Shown piece after piece: positions 1 through 9,808 of a stretch of 64,000 nt of DNA. The notes below the pieces were generated by a model. It did not search any database and was not told where the DNA came from. It saw only the letters and a list, made by a program, of their open reading frames with translations. The DNA is from Bacteroides sp. (GTDB lineage Bacteria > Bacteroidota > Bacteroidia > Bacteroidales > Bacteroidaceae): NCBI GenBank assembly GCA_017471925.1, contig JAFURM010000055.1:62001-126000 (forward strand). The letters are read 5' to 3'. A program made the translations under genes and the position numbers. Positions within the stretch are counted from its first letter, which is position 1. Each line of letters begins with the position of its first letter.

Positions 1-2899
1 TGGTGAGTCCGCGGTTCACGGCCCACAGGTAGTTGGTGTAGTTGCCGGCCGTATAGGTGCCGTCACCATTGTCGGTGCGCGGTGTCCAGTGGTCCTTGGC
101 AGAAGCGAGCTGGTTGATGTGGCGTTCGCTCAGACTCTCTAACTTCACCCGGTTGTAGTTGATGACATCGTTGCCATAGGACCATTGCAGGAAGATGCTG
201 AGGTCGAAGCCTTTCCACTCGAAGGTATTGGTGAATCCACCGGTGTGGACGGGCAGGCCGTGGCCTATCACCGTCTGGTCCTCGGCTGTCACCTTGCCGT
301 CGCCGTTCAGGTCTTTCAGTTTGGGGTCACCGGGACGGATATTGGCCCGCTCGTTGGTGTTGTTGGGGATGCCGGCCTTCAGGACAAAGATATCGGGAGC
401 CACCTCGTCGAAATCCTCATACTGATAGACTCCATCGTAGACGTAGCCGTACATCTCGGAGAGGGGTTCGCCCACCTTACATATATAGAGGTCGGGAATG
501 TTGGGGTAGCGGATGCCCGCCATGCGGCTCAACTGTCCGTCGGAGAGGGCGGTAATCTTGTTCTTGTTGAAAGAGATATTGAAGCTGGTGGTCCACTTCA
601 GACGGTTCTTGCTGCCGGGCAGGATGGTACCGTTGAGGGTAATCTCCAAACCCCGGTTGTTGATGCTGCCGATGTTCTGCTGCACCTGGGTGAAACCGAT
701 GGAGGGCGGCACGTCGGCATAGAGAAGCAGGTCTTTCGTGTCCTTGTTGTAGAGGTCGATGCTTCCGTTGAAACGGTTGTTCAGGATGCCGAAGTCTATA
801 CCGAAGTTGGTCTGATAGGTGGTCTCCCACTTCAGGTCACGGTTGGACATCTGCATCAGGTAGATGGCCGGAGTGAGAGCATTGCCGAAGGCATAGTTCT
901 GACTGCCCGAATAGAGCATGTGGGAGGGATAGTTGTTCTGGGTGTAGTTGTTGCCCGTAGCACCCCATCCCACTCTCAGCTTCAGGTTGGAGAGCCAGGA
1001 GCCGGTCTTCACCATGAAGGGTTCGTCGGAGACGCGCCAGGCAAACGAGGCGGAAGGGAAGTAGCCCCACTTGTGCTTGACGAACTTGGAGGAGCCGTCG
1101 GCACGCATGGTGGCGGTAAACAGGTAGCGGGACTTCCAGTCATAGTTGAAGCGGGCAAAGAAGGACATCAGGTTGTTCTTCACATTGTCGGCCGTAATGG
1201 TCTGTGCGGTGCCGGCATCTATTCCCCAGAAGCCGGTATTCTCCCACGGCACCATGACCGACTTGGCCCCCAGGTTGGAAATCTGCTGGCTGGAGAGCGA
1301 GGCTCCGAGCATGGCGTTGTAGTAGTGGGCGTTCACCTTTTTCTTATAGGTCAAGGTGTATTCGTTGGACCAGCTGTTCCACTCCTTGTAATTGAAGGCA
1401 CCGTTGGTGCGCGAGGAGGAGTAGGTGGGGTCGCCATAGTAGGTGTCGGAGTTGTAGAAATTGCGGGTGCGGTCTTCACGCCACGTATAGGAGAAGGTGG
1501 CCTTGAAGAGGAGATCCTTCATGATGGTCCAGTTCAGGTAGGAATTGAAACTGAGCTGACGCTTGCGCAACTTCACGAAGGTGTTCTCAATGGTCTTCAC
1601 GGGATTGTAGGGATAGGTGCCGCCGTTGTCATCCAGCACATCCTCCAGGTCGTCGGTAGACTTGTACTTCACCGGACGGTAGGCCAGCACCTGATAGAGG
1701 AAGTACTGGGTGCTCTGTCCGCCTCCCTCGGAGGGTGCCGAGCCGGTGGAGATGTTGTTGGCAAAGTTCACGTTCACGCCGAACTTCACCTTGTCGCTGA
1801 TTTGCTGGTCCAAGGAGAGACGTGCCTTGAGGCTTTCATAGGAAGACTCGATGATGGTGCCCTGCTGGTTCAGGTAGGAGAGGCTGGCACTGTACTTGGT
1901 CTTGGCCGAGCCTCCCGAGAGTGCCACGTGGTGGTTAGTCATGGGAGCGGCCTGGAACACCCGGTCCTGCCAGTTGGTGGAGGTGCGGTTGTCATAGTCT
2001 TCCAGGGTCTGGTGGCGTCCCAGGGCTTCGTCATAGCAGAGGTAGGTCTTCTTCATGTCCGACTCGGACATGATTTCCTGCTGCAAATCCACGAACTCCC
2101 GTCCCTGCAGGAGGTCCAGGAACTTGGGGCGCACCTGATAGGCGATGTAGCCGTCATAGGTGATGCGCGGCGCACTCTCCTGTCCCCGCTTGGTGGTGAT
2201 GATGACCACGCCATTGGCACCGCGCGCACCATAGATGGCCGTGGCAGAAGCATCCTTCAGAATATCAATGGACTCGATGTCATTGGGATTGATGGAGGCG
2301 GCATTGGCATCCTCGGTGGCAAATCCATCGATGACATAAAGCGGATTACCGTCGGCCACGTCAGAGATGGTATTGCTGCCACGGATGACGATGTTGGCCT
2401 CTTCGCCCGGCTGTCCGCTGCCCGACACCACCTGCACACCCGCCACACGTCCGCCCAAAGCCTGGTCGAAGGAGGTGACCGTGGCCTTGTTCATTTCGCC
2501 CATGTCCACCTTCTCGACAGAGCCGGTAAGGTCACTCTTCTTGACGGTGGCATAGCCGATGGCCACCACCTCGCCCAACGTGACGGCATCCTCCTTCAGC
2601 ACAACCTCCAATGTGGTATTGTCGCCTACGGGGACTTCTTGGGTGAGATAGCCGATGAAGGAGATGACCAATACGGCAGAGCGATCCTTGACGGTGATGG
2701 TGAAGTTTCCGTCAAAGTCGGTAATGGTTCCTGTACCTGTGTCTCCCTTGATGACGACATTCGCTCCAAGAACGGGCATCTTGGTCTCGTCAATGACCGT
2801 ACCTTTTACAGTAACCTGTGCCGATGCGCCCAATACGGCACACAGGCACAGAGACACACATACAGCAATCCGCTTGATGTATTCAATGGGATGAAGCAT
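1..2899 (-). CDS. SusC-like TonB-dependent outer-membrane receptor (partial, C-terminus off left edge)
   Basis: About 966 residues are readable without a stop before the left window edge. The order is a signal peptide ending near GASAQ, a CarboxypepD_reg-like domain (VTVKGTVIDE, then GNFTI and LVISFIGY, roughly residues 27-105), a TonB plug (GGRVAGVQVV, VIRGSNTI, LYVIDGF, DILKDASATAIYG, GANGVVIITT) and then beta-barrel. This is the SusC/RagA architecture, which usually runs 1,000-1,100 residues, so little is missing. The family imports oligosaccharides with a SusD lipoprotein, expected just left of the window. The start codon lies 18 bp after the GH88 stop, so the two are probably co-transcribed. 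Given the GH88, GH28, CE12 and RhaM genes nearby, a pectin/rhamnogalacturonan fragment is the likely cargo; that is inference. Confidence 0.93.
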   Translation of the reverse strand, partial: MLHPIEYIKRIAVCVSLCLCAVLGASAQVTVKGTVIDETKMPVLGANVVIKGDTGTGTITDFDGNFTITVKDRSAVLVISFIGYLTQEVPVGDNTTLEVVLKEDAVTLGEVVAIGYATVKKSDLTGSVEKVDMGEMNKATVTSFDQALGGRVAGVQVVSGSGQPGEEANIVIRGSNTISDVADGNPLYVIDGFATEDANAASINPNDIESIDILKDASATAIYGARGANGVVIITTKRGQESAPRITYDGYIAYQVRPKFLDLLQGREFVDLQQEIMSESDMKKTYLCYDEALGRHQTLEDYDNRTSTNWQDRVFQAAPMTNHHVALSGGSAKTKYSASLSYLNQQGTIIESSYESLKARLSLDQQISDKVKFGVNVNFANNISTGSAPSEGGGQSTQYFLYQVLAYRPVKYKSTDDLEDVLDDNGGTYPYNPVKTIENTFVKLRKRQLSFNSYLNWTIMKDLLFKATFSYTWREDRTRNFYNSDTYYGDPTYSSSRTNGAFNYKEWNSWSNEYTLTYKKKVNAHYYNAMLGASLSSQQISNLGAKSVMVPWENTGFWGIDAGTAQTITADNVKNNLMSFFARFNYDWKSRYLFTATMRADGSSKFVKHKWGYFPSASFAWRVSDEPFMVKTGSWLSNLKLRVGWGATGNNYTQNNYPSHMLYSGSQNYAFGNALTPAIYLMQMSNRDLKWETTYQTNFGIDFGILNNRFNGSIDLYNKDTKDLLLYADVPPSIGFTQVQQNIGSINNRGLEITLNGTILPGSKNRLKWTTSFNISFNKNKITALSDGQLSRMAGIRYPNIPDLYICKVGEPLSEMYGYVYDGVYQYEDFDEVAPDIFVLKAGIPNNTNERANIRPGDPKLKDLNGDGKVTAEDQTVIGHGLPVHTGGFTNTFEWKGFDLSIFLQWSYGNDVINYNRVKLESLSERHINQLASAKDHWTPRTDNGDGTYTAGNYTNYLWAVNRGLT

Positions 2900-2917
2900 A
2901 TATGCAAGGATAATTGA

Positions 2918-4144
2918 TTATCGGATAGGTTCGCCCTTCTCTATACGCTGTTTCTTGATGAGGGCTTCCAGGAAGTAGTAGTCGGCATAGTTGATGGGCA
3001 CATCGATTTCGTGTCCATGAGGAATGCTTCCTACCGAGTGCATCAGGATGAAGTTGCCGTTGGTTCCCACTTCGGCACGATAGGCCGGCGTGCTGAGGCT
3101 CTCCACAATCTTGTCGGCCGTGGCCTTATAGGGGGAATCGGGGATGAGCGTGCTCATTTCATAGAGGGCACAGGCTGTTACGGCCGCTGCAGAAGCGTCA
3201 CGCGGCTCATTGGGGATATTGGGAGCGTCATAGTCCCAATAGGGGATGAGATCTGCAGGAAGGTTCTTGTGGTTGAAGATGAAGTTGTAGACCTTCTCGG
3301 CATGGTCCAGATAACGCTTGTCACCGGTGTAGCGATAGCATACGGTGTATCCATAGATGGCCCACGCCTGTCCGCGTGCCCAGGAAGACTCGTGGGCATA
3401 GCCCTGTGCAGTGTGCTTGTGGCGAACGGAGCCGTCGGTCAGGCTGTAGTCTATCACGTGATAGCAGCTGTTGTCCTCACGGAAATGGTTGGCCAGGGTG
3501 GTGTTGGCATGGTCTACGGCAACCTGGTGCAGGGTGGAGTCACCGGAGAGACGGGTGGCTTCGAACAGGAGTTCCAGGTTCATCATGTTGTCAATGATGA
3601 CGGGGCATTCCCATCCGCGTTCCGACTGCCAGCCCTTATCCACGTTCCAAGACTGGATGACCTTGGCCGTAGGACGGTAACGGGTGGCCAGCGAGCGGGC
3701 GGCGGTGACAATGACATCCTTATATTCTTCCTTGTCGCCCAGCAGGTAGCCGTTCAGGTAGCTGCTGCCAATCATGAAGCCCACATCATGGTGCCACTTC
3801 AGGTGTTTCACGGAGTCCAGGTCCTCAGTGTACTTCTCGGCCAGTCCTTTCCACTTCTGATCACCGGTCAGTTCATAGAGATACCACATGCTGCCGGGGA
3901 AGAAGCCGCTGCACCAGTCATCAATGGGTACATACCAGATGGTGCCGTCGGGCAAGAGGGTACGGGGATTGAGAATCTTGCCACTCTTTTCAATGATATC
4001 GGTCTGGAGGGTGTACTGAGCCACCGCATTTTTCACGTTGTCAGCTATGATATCATCGGTGCTCACCGGCTGATTCTTGCAGCTGAAAAAACCTAAAGTC
4101 ACAAAGGCTACTGCCCACTTGATAGAAGAAAATCTGCTTTTCAT
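2918..4144 (-). CDS. GH88 unsaturated glucuronyl/galacturonyl hydrolase, lipoprotein
   Basis: 408 residues. The N-terminus is a lipoprotein signal (TLGFFSC, Cys about 22). The body has the (alpha/alpha)6-barrel signatures of unsaturated uronyl hydrolases: DDWCSGFFPGSMWYLYE, HDVGFM, IIDNMMNLELLFEA, ESSWARGQAWAIYGY and YWDYDAP...DASAAAV. Two aspartates in HDVGFM and IIDNMMN match the positions of the catalytic pair of the family. GH88 enzymes hydrate and release delta-4,5-unsaturated uronic acids made by polysaccharide lyases, normally in the periplasm. It is the first gene of the operon that continues into susC. It is divergent from the HTCS gene at 4348, and the 200-bp space between them carries repeated boxes. 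GH105 is the main alternative, but the GH88-type motifs are clear. Confidence 0.88.
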   Translation of the reverse strand: MKSRFSSIKWAVAFVTLGFFSCKNQPVSTDDIIADNVKNAVAQYTLQTDIIEKSGKILNPRTLLPDGTIWYVPIDDWCSGFFPGSMWYLYELTGDQKWKGLAEKYTEDLDSVKHLKWHHDVGFMIGSSYLNGYLLGDKEEYKDVIVTAARSLATRYRPTAKVIQSWNVDKGWQSERGWECPVIIDNMMNLELLFEATRLSGDSTLHQVAVDHANTTLANHFREDNSCYHVIDYSLTDGSVRHKHTAQGYAHESSWARGQAWAIYGYTVCYRYTGDKRYLDHAEKVYNFIFNHKNLPADLIPYWDYDAPNIPNEPRDASAAAVTACALYEMSTLIPDSPYKATADKIVESLSTPAYRAEVGTNGNFILMHSVGSIPHGHEIDVPINYADYYFLEALIKKQRIEKGEPIR

Positions 4145-4206
4145 GATAGTATTTCAGTTTATACAAAATTTGAGGGTGTAAAAGTAGGCCGTTTTCGTCG
4201 GTGAAA

Positions 4207-4260
4207 GCGATTAAAATCGTACATATAATGGCTAAAATCGTTTTTTTCAGGGCTAAAATA
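4207..4260. promoter_or_regulatory. Three direct repeats at 21-bp spacing in a divergent promoter
   Basis: TTAAAATCG (4211-4219), CTAAAATCG (4232-4240) and CTAAAATA (4253-4260) start exactly 21 bp apart, two helical turns. They lie between GH88 (minus) and the HTCS gene (plus), upstream of both. Direct repeats of this type suit an AraC-type dimer such as the output domain of a hybrid two-component system. Assignment to the neighbouring HTCS is inference. Confidence 0.55.
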
Positions 4261-4303
4261 ATAAAAACCGCAGGCAACAGATGTGAGTTTTAAATAAAAA
4301 AGC

Positions 4304-4311
4304 TAACTTTG
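4304..4311 (+). promoter_or_regulatory. -7 box TAACTTTG for HTCS gene
   Basis: An exact match to the Bacteroidetes -7 consensus TAnnTTTG, 36 bp before the chosen ATG at 4348. It overlaps a TTG codon that would give a longer frame, which argues against starting translation there. Confidence 0.6.
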
Positions 4312-4347
4312 TTGCATCACATATTGATAACGCTTAACTGTAAGCTC

Positions 4348-7300
4348 ATGATTAACTCCATATACAGAACACTCGGACTCGTCCTTTTCCTGACAGTTTC
4401 CCTTTTGTCCGGTGCGCAGGACATCTCCTTCAAGCACCTTACCATCAAAGACGAACTATCCCACTACTCCGTCATGGCTCTCTACCAGGACGAACGCGAC
4501 CTCCTGTGGATGGGAACCCGCAACGGCATCAGTGTCTATGACGGCAATGAGATACAGGTGTACCGCCATGACGACAATGACGAACACTCCATCCAAAGCA
4601 ACCTGATCAGAGACATCACGGGCGACCGTGAAGGACACATCTACTTTCTGACCATACGCGGCGTGAGCATGTTCAGCATCGCCAACGAGGAGTTCACGGC
4701 CTTGCACACCGACAACGTGGGAGCCATTCACTGCCACGAAGGAGGGCTGTACATCGGCAAGGAGAACGAGGTGATGCAATGGAAGGAAGGGCAGCTGACC
4801 TCCATCTACAGGTTGCCGTCGGCCGAAAGCCGCATCTCCAGCCTGCTGGTTTCGGGCGACTCCCTCTTTATCGGTACGGAGGAGGAGGGACTCTGGCTCT
4901 ACTCCCGCAAGGCACAACACCTCTCCCACCCCATCCCGCAGGGACGCATCAGCCGGATAAGCCGCGACAGTCGGGGAGAGTACTGGATAGGCACTTGGAA
5001 CGACGGTCTCTATATCTTCTCGAAAGAAGGATTGAAGAACTATCGACACCATTCGCAGGAGGACTCCTCGCTGTGTGCCGACTTTGTGCGCACCTTCTGT
5101 GAAGACCGTCAGGGCAACATGTGGATAGGAACTTTCCGAGGGCTGAGCAAGTATCTGCCCGAAAGCGACAGCTTCCGGAACTATCGGGAGCAGGACAAGG
5201 CATCGGGCGGCATGAGCCACTCCTCCATCTGGAGCATGATTTGCGACCATCAGGGCACCCTGTGGTTCGGCACCTATTTCGGTGGCGTCAACTACTTCAC
5301 CCCCACTCAGGAGATTGTGCACCACCTGGGACAGGAGCAAGGCTCCAATGAATCGGTCATCGGTGCCATGACCGAAGACGGCGAGCGAAACCTCTGGATC
5401 TGCACGGAGGGAGACGGACTCTACTGCCTGAACCGCAACAACGGACAGGTGACCCACTACACCCATAAGGAACAAGGCAACAGCATCTCCCACAACAACC
5501 TGAAGTCCATCCTCTATGACGCACCGAGGAACGTGCTGTGGATAGGCACTCATCTGGGCGGCCTGAACAAGCTGGATCTGAAAAGCCGCAAGTTCACCCA
5601 TTACACAACCAAGCGGGGAACCGACAATACCCACAAGAGCAACATCATCTGTGACATCATCAAGCAGGGCAACGGACTGCTACTGGCCACACATGACGGA
5701 GTGTACCGCTTCGACATAGCGAGCGAGACGTTCCAGCCACTATTCAAAGACGAGGCTGCCGGTCCCGTCATCAGTCTGGCTCTGGACCTGCACATCGGCC
5801 AGGACAGCCTGCTGTGGATAGCCGGTGCCGAAGAAGGAGCTTTCGTCTATCACCCGAAGGAGAGACGCCTGACACTTCACAGCCACTCCACCCGAGCGGG
5901 AAGCCTGAGCAGCAACGGCATCAACTGCCTGTATGAAGACAGCAGATGCCGCATGTGGTTAGGCACAGCAGAAAAGGGCATTGACTGCTATAACCGGACA
6001 GCGAACACCTTTGAGAACTTCAACGAGAATGAACACAAGCTGCTGAGCAACTGTATCTACGGGGTCTCCGAAGTGGCTCCAGACCGTCTCATCATCCTGA
6101 GCGACAACGGATTTTGCTACTTTGACACCGAGGAAGGGATAACGCGCAACTTCAAGGCCAACTCCAACCTGCCGCTCTCGGCCATCAACCAAAACTCCAT
6201 CTACCTCACCAGGGACGGCGAACTCTTCATCGGAGGCGTGGACGGTCTGATTTCCTTCCGCCCCGACAACCTGAGCCTGACACAACCCGACTACCGGATA
6301 TTCCCCACCAAGCTTTTCGTGAACGACAAGGAAATCAAGGTGAACGACGGAACAGGCATCCTGAAAGAGACGCTTTCACAGACCAAGGAAATCACATTGA
6401 AACCCGGCCAAAGCATGTTCAGCATCACCTACGCCATTACCAACTATAACCCGCTGAACCGCGAAGAGATTGTCTACAGGTTAGAAAACTTTTCCAAAGA
6501 ATGGACCACCCTGCGCAACGGGCGGATGATTACCTACACCAACCTGAATCCCGGAACCTACAGCCTGATGATAAAGCCACAAGAGGAAGAGACGAACTAC
6601 CACGTACTGAAGGTCACCGTACTCCCGCCCTGGTACCAGACCACGGCCGCCTATATCGGCTATTTTCTCCTCGTGACTTCCCTGCTCTACGTCATCATCA
6701 GCTTCTACAAGAACCGCTTGCGCCTGCAGGCCGCTCTGGAATATGAGCGCAAACACATCGAAGACATCGAAAACCTGAACCAGCACAAGCTACGCTTCTT
6801 CACCAACATCTCCCATGAATTCCGCACGCCACTCACTTTGATAACCAGTCAGATAGAACTGCTATTGCAGGTGAAGTCCTTCGTTCCGGCCATCTACAAC
6901 CGTCTGCTCAACGCCTACAAGAGCAGCCTGCAACTGCAAAGTCTCATCAACGAACTGCTCGACTTCAGGAAACAGGAACAGGGACACATGAAAATCAAGG
7001 CCAGCGAATACAACATCGTGGACTTCCTGCACGAAAACTACCTGCTGTTCCAGGAATATGCCCACAGCAAACAGATTGGGCTGAGTTTCCACACCTCCGA
7101 TGAAGAAATCAAGGTATGGTATGATGCCAAGCAGATGCAGAAGGTCATCAACAACCTGCTCTCCAACGCCTTTCAATATACTCCGAGCGGCAAAGAGATT
7201 GCATTGAACGTGACAAGAGGTGAAAAGAGTGTCTGCATCCAAGTGAAAGACAGCGGGTGTGGCATTCCCAATGATGAGATAGGCAACATCTTCGACCGCT

Positions 7301-8385
7301 TCTATCAGACAGAGCGCACGCTCCACTCTCCCGGCAAAGGCATAGGTATCGGACTCGCCTTGACGAAGGGCATCGTGGAACTTCATCATGGCAGCATCAG
7401 CGTGGAAAGCAGAGAGAATGCCTGCACCACCTTTACCGTCACCCTCCTCTTGGGCAAAGCCCACCTGAAGGAGGAAGAAATCGCCTCGGACACCCCAGAA
7501 CTTATCGCCAAGCCCAAAGAAGAGAAGCAGGAGCTGTGCCTGATTGAAGAGGATGAACTGAACATCAAGGAGAAAGACGGCAACCCCTTCACCATATTGA
7601 TTGTGGAAGACGACTCCTCACTCCGAAACATGCTGAACGACATCTTTACACCTTATTATAATATACTCTCGGCGGCCAACGGTGAAGAGGCTCTGACCCT
7701 GTTGGAGGAACACCACCCCGACATCATCGTGACCGACATCCTGATGCCGGGCATATCGGGCATTGAACTTTGCAAACAGGTGAAGGAAAACATCAACACC
7801 TGCCATATCCCCGTGGTGCTACTCACGGCCCGCACCGCCCTGGAGCATAAGTTAGAGGGACTGAAGACCGGAGCAGACGACTACATCACCAAACCGTTTG
7901 AAATAAACATACTGCTGGCCCGTTGCCGCAACCTGATCAACAACCGCTTAGTGCTGCAAGAGAAATTCTCCCGTCAACCACATGCCACGCCGCAAATCTT
8001 TGCCACCAACCCGCTGGACAAGGAGTTTATGGACAAGGTGATGAAGGTCATCGAGCAACACATGGACGACACGGAATTCAACGTCAACGTGTTTGCACAA
8101 GAGATGTGCATCGCCCGCACCAAACTCTTCGTGAAGCTGAAAGCCATCACCGGCAAGACACCCAACGACCTCATCCTGAGCCTGCGTCTGAAAAGAGCCG
8201 CCCTATACCTGCGGAACAATCCGGAGATGAACATCACCGATATCTCCGAGAGAATCGGCTTCAATTCTCCCCGCTACTTCAGCAAATGCTTCAAGGACAC
8301 CTACAACATGTCTCCCCAAGCATATCGCCACGGAGAACACACGAAAGAGGAGGAAGAAATAGAGACGGAAGAGCCACATTCATGA
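4348..8385 (+). CDS. Hybrid two-component system sensor/regulator (HTCS)
   Basis: 1,345 residues from the ATG at 4348, which begins a normal signal peptide ending near LLSGAQ. The periplasmic half is a series of propeller repeats (LWMGTRNGISVYDG, YWIGTWNDGLY, MWIGTFRGLSKY, LWIGTHLGGLNKL) and a Y_Y_Y-type domain (YRLENFSKEW). It is followed by a membrane segment (about 765-785), a HisKA motif NISHEFRTPLTL (His about 824), HATPase boxes, a receiver domain (LIVEDDSSLR, phospho-acceptor Asp about 1130 in VTDILMPG, KPF) and a C-terminal AraC-type HTH (about 1245-1330). The whole phosphorelay is thus one membrane-spanning chain. HTCS proteins bind an oligosaccharide in the periplasm and activate the adjacent utilisation genes. 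The likely target is the divergent GH88-susC operon. Confidence 0.93.
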   Translation: MINSIYRTLGLVLFLTVSLLSGAQDISFKHLTIKDELSHYSVMALYQDERDLLWMGTRNGISVYDGNEIQVYRHDDNDEHSIQSNLIRDITGDREGHIYFLTIRGVSMFSIANEEFTALHTDNVGAIHCHEGGLYIGKENEVMQWKEGQLTSIYRLPSAESRISSLLVSGDSLFIGTEEEGLWLYSRKAQHLSHPIPQGRISRISRDSRGEYWIGTWNDGLYIFSKEGLKNYRHHSQEDSSLCADFVRTFCEDRQGNMWIGTFRGLSKYLPESDSFRNYREQDKASGGMSHSSIWSMICDHQGTLWFGTYFGGVNYFTPTQEIVHHLGQEQGSNESVIGAMTEDGERNLWICTEGDGLYCLNRNNGQVTHYTHKEQGNSISHNNLKSILYDAPRNVLWIGTHLGGLNKLDLKSRKFTHYTTKRGTDNTHKSNIICDIIKQGNGLLLATHDGVYRFDIASETFQPLFKDEAAGPVISLALDLHIGQDSLLWIAGAEEGAFVYHPKERRLTLHSHSTRAGSLSSNGINCLYEDSRCRMWLGTAEKGIDCYNRTANTFENFNENEHKLLSNCIYGVSEVAPDRLIILSDNGFCYFDTEEGITRNFKANSNLPLSAINQNSIYLTRDGELFIGGVDGLISFRPDNLSLTQPDYRIFPTKLFVNDKEIKVNDGTGILKETLSQTKEITLKPGQSMFSITYAITNYNPLNREEIVYRLENFSKEWTTLRNGRMITYTNLNPGTYSLMIKPQEEETNYHVLKVTVLPPWYQTTAAYIGYFLLVTSLLYVIISFYKNRLRLQAALEYERKHIEDIENLNQHKLRFFTNISHEFRTPLTLITSQIELLLQVKSFVPAIYNRLLNAYKSSLQLQSLINELLDFRKQEQGHMKIKASEYNIVDFLHENYLLFQEYAHSKQIGLSFHTSDEEIKVWYDAKQMQKVINNLLSNAFQYTPSGKEIALNVTRGEKSVCIQVKDSGCGIPNDEIGNIFDRFYQTERTLHSPGKGIGIGLALTKGIVELHHGSISVESRENACTTFTVTLLLGKAHLKEEEIASDTPELIAKPKEEKQELCLIEEDELNIKEKDGNPFTILIVEDDSSLRNMLNDIFTPYYNILSAANGEEALTLLEEHHPDIIVTDILMPGISGIELCKQVKENINTCHIPVVLLTARTALEHKLEGLKTGADDYITKPFEINILLARCRNLINNRLVLQEKFSRQPHATPQIFATNPLDKEFMDKVMKVIEQHMDDTEFNVNVFAQEMCIARTKLFVKLKAITGKTPNDLILSLRLKRAALYLRNNPEMNITDISERIGFNSPRYFSKCFKDTYNMSPQAYRHGEHTKEEEEIETEEPHS

Positions 8386-8508
8386 ACAGGCTCCTTCAAG
8401 ACGAGAGCAGGAGCTTTATTTGTCCATATTTATCCACTCGCATACAAACTACCCAGCGCGGGAGTCTCCTCCGCTTTATTTACATCATATGAATTACCTA
8501 TGGGATTC

Positions 8509-8573
8509 ACTCCGATTGCCTATGGCAATCGGGGTGTTTCTCACTGGCAATCGACCCGATTGCCAATGAGAAA
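8509..8573. terminator. Two adjacent hairpins sharing the GGCAATCG core
   Basis: CCGATTGCC-TAT-GGCAATCGG (8512-8532, extendable by G-T pairs to 8509-8535) is followed at once by a second stem, TTTCTCAcTGGCAATCG / CGATTGCCAaTGAGAAA (8537-8573, one mismatch). The core GGCAATCG or its complement occurs four times, so arms of the two stems could also pair with each other. Lying 120 bp after the HTCS stop, it probably ends that transcript. Confidence 0.5.
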
Positions 8574-8851
8574 CTGAAAGTTCTCCATAGCGTTTTGCGG
8601 CCGATTGAATATCAAATTATTACGGGAACCTCGTTTTTACAGAAAAAGTCATACAATCGTCCAACAGAGACGTAGAAGCAATATACAACAATGTAAACAA
8701 TTGCTATCACAAATACAGCAAACACAACGGCTAATGACGATTTGTTAACGAGTCTTTATACGATTCACACATCCTTACATCATTCACATCGTCACCCAAC
8801 GCATTTCGAACCATCAGCAGGAAAAACGGTCTTTATCTGCTGCATAAATTT

Positions 8852-8897
8852 CCTGCCCCAACTGGGAAAAAATTTCTTCCCAACTGGGGCAGGTTTT
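8852..8897. terminator. Strong hairpin with T tail between convergent genes
   Basis: CCTGCCCCAACTGGGAA (8852-8868) and TTCCCAACTGGGGCAGG (8877-8893) pair over 17 bp with two central mismatches and are followed by TTTT. The segment CCCAACTGGG is present in both arms. It is 41 bp from the stop of the minus-strand HPr-kinase-like gene and may terminate transcription from either side. Confidence 0.55.
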
Positions 8898-8938
8898 CAA
8901 GCCAACGATTTACATTCGTTAAGACTATCGCAAAATCA

Positions 8939-9808
8939 TTACATGAACAGGGTATCACACGCCAGTCTCGCCGCAGCCTCATCGGGCAGGCAGGCCAGGT
9001 GATAGCAGGGGACGGCGGCAATCATCCGCCCCATCGTGTCGCTGATGCCCGAATAGAGTCTGTCGTCATAGGCAAACTGGGGCGGGCATGAGGGATGGAG
9101 CGCCGCATAGGCATGAAGGGGAGAGAGACGACGGATGCGATTGGCCGGAGCCTGAGAAAGACGCACGCAGGCCTGCAGTTCATAACGCTCGGCCCGGTAG
9201 CAGGGGGTCTTGCCACTCCAGGGGGAGCCATAAACCCACACACGGCCATCGGACTCTACCGTCACAATGGGGCTGTCATCGTTCAGCAGGAAGGAACCGG
9301 TGATGTGCTCACGCCACAGGCGGGTGTGGGTGCTCTTGCCCGTACCGCTCTCGCCCAAGAAAAGCACGGCTCGTCCTTCATGAACAATGCAACTGCTGTG
9401 TATGGCCACCGACCCGTCTGTTGCACGCATCAGGCCATAGCCGACCCACAGGGCAAAGCGCACCAAACGCATGGCAAGGTTGCCCGAGAGCCACAGATGG
9501 GACTCACCCACCCTGTGCCACAGGTAGAGAGGGGGTTCTTCATCAAGTTGCATACTGAGCAGGTAGCCATCGGCCGTGGCCGAAAACTCGGAGGAGACGC
9601 CTTCGTGAGTGAAACGATATTGGGTGTTTACGACTTGAGGAACCTCTTCCACCCGTCCTTCAACGAAGGAGAAGCGGGGTGTTCCTTCGCTTACACGGAA
9701 AGGAGCGAAGGCAACAATCTGCTCCACCACCTGCGCCAGGCGGCTGCCACAAACGGCCAAGCAGACACCGCCCACGGAATAGCGCACGCCCTCAGTCCTG
9801 CAGCACAT
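8939..9808 (-). CDS. HPr-kinase/PEPCK-like P-loop protein
   Basis: 289 residues. A Walker A loop GESGTGKSTH follows HSSCIVHEGRAVLFL near residue 140, and LNDDSPIV and YGSPWSGK follow it. This is the layout of the HPr kinase/phosphorylase-like fold seen in Bacteroidetes next to PqqD-like proteins. No HPr-specific signature or transmembrane segment is visible. Its start overlaps the end of the PqqD-like gene by 17 bp, so the two are translationally coupled. Relatives of such kinases occur in some ribosomally made peptide (RiPP) pathways, but no precursor peptide, radical SAM protein, cyclase or peptidase lies beside it. The substrate is unknown. Confidence 0.7.
   Translation of the reverse strand: MCCRTEGVRYSVGGVCLAVCGSRLAQVVEQIVAFAPFRVSEGTPRFSFVEGRVEEVPQVVNTQYRFTHEGVSSEFSATADGYLLSMQLDEEPPLYLWHRVGESHLWLSGNLAMRLVRFALWVGYGLMRATDGSVAIHSSCIVHEGRAVLFLGESGTGKSTHTRLWREHITGSFLLNDDSPIVTVESDGRVWVYGSPWSGKTPCYRAERYELQACVRLSQAPANRIRRLSPLHAYAALHPSCPPQFAYDDRLYSGISDTMGRMIAAVPCYHLACLPDEAAARLACDTLFM

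Larger units (their letters stand above)
8386..8938. other. Gene-free stretch between convergent genes
   Basis: This 553-bp gap separates the 3' ends of the HTCS gene (plus) and the HPr-kinase-like gene (minus). It contains three strong hairpins, entered separately, and AT-rich unique sequence around 8600-8830. I see no convincing reading frame or RNA gene in it. Confidence 0.6.

Noticed and set aside
185..2917. Long plus-strand reading frame of about 910 codons
   Set aside because: It is the antisense shadow of the SusC gene on the minus strand, which reads through without stops to the left edge and carries all family motifs.
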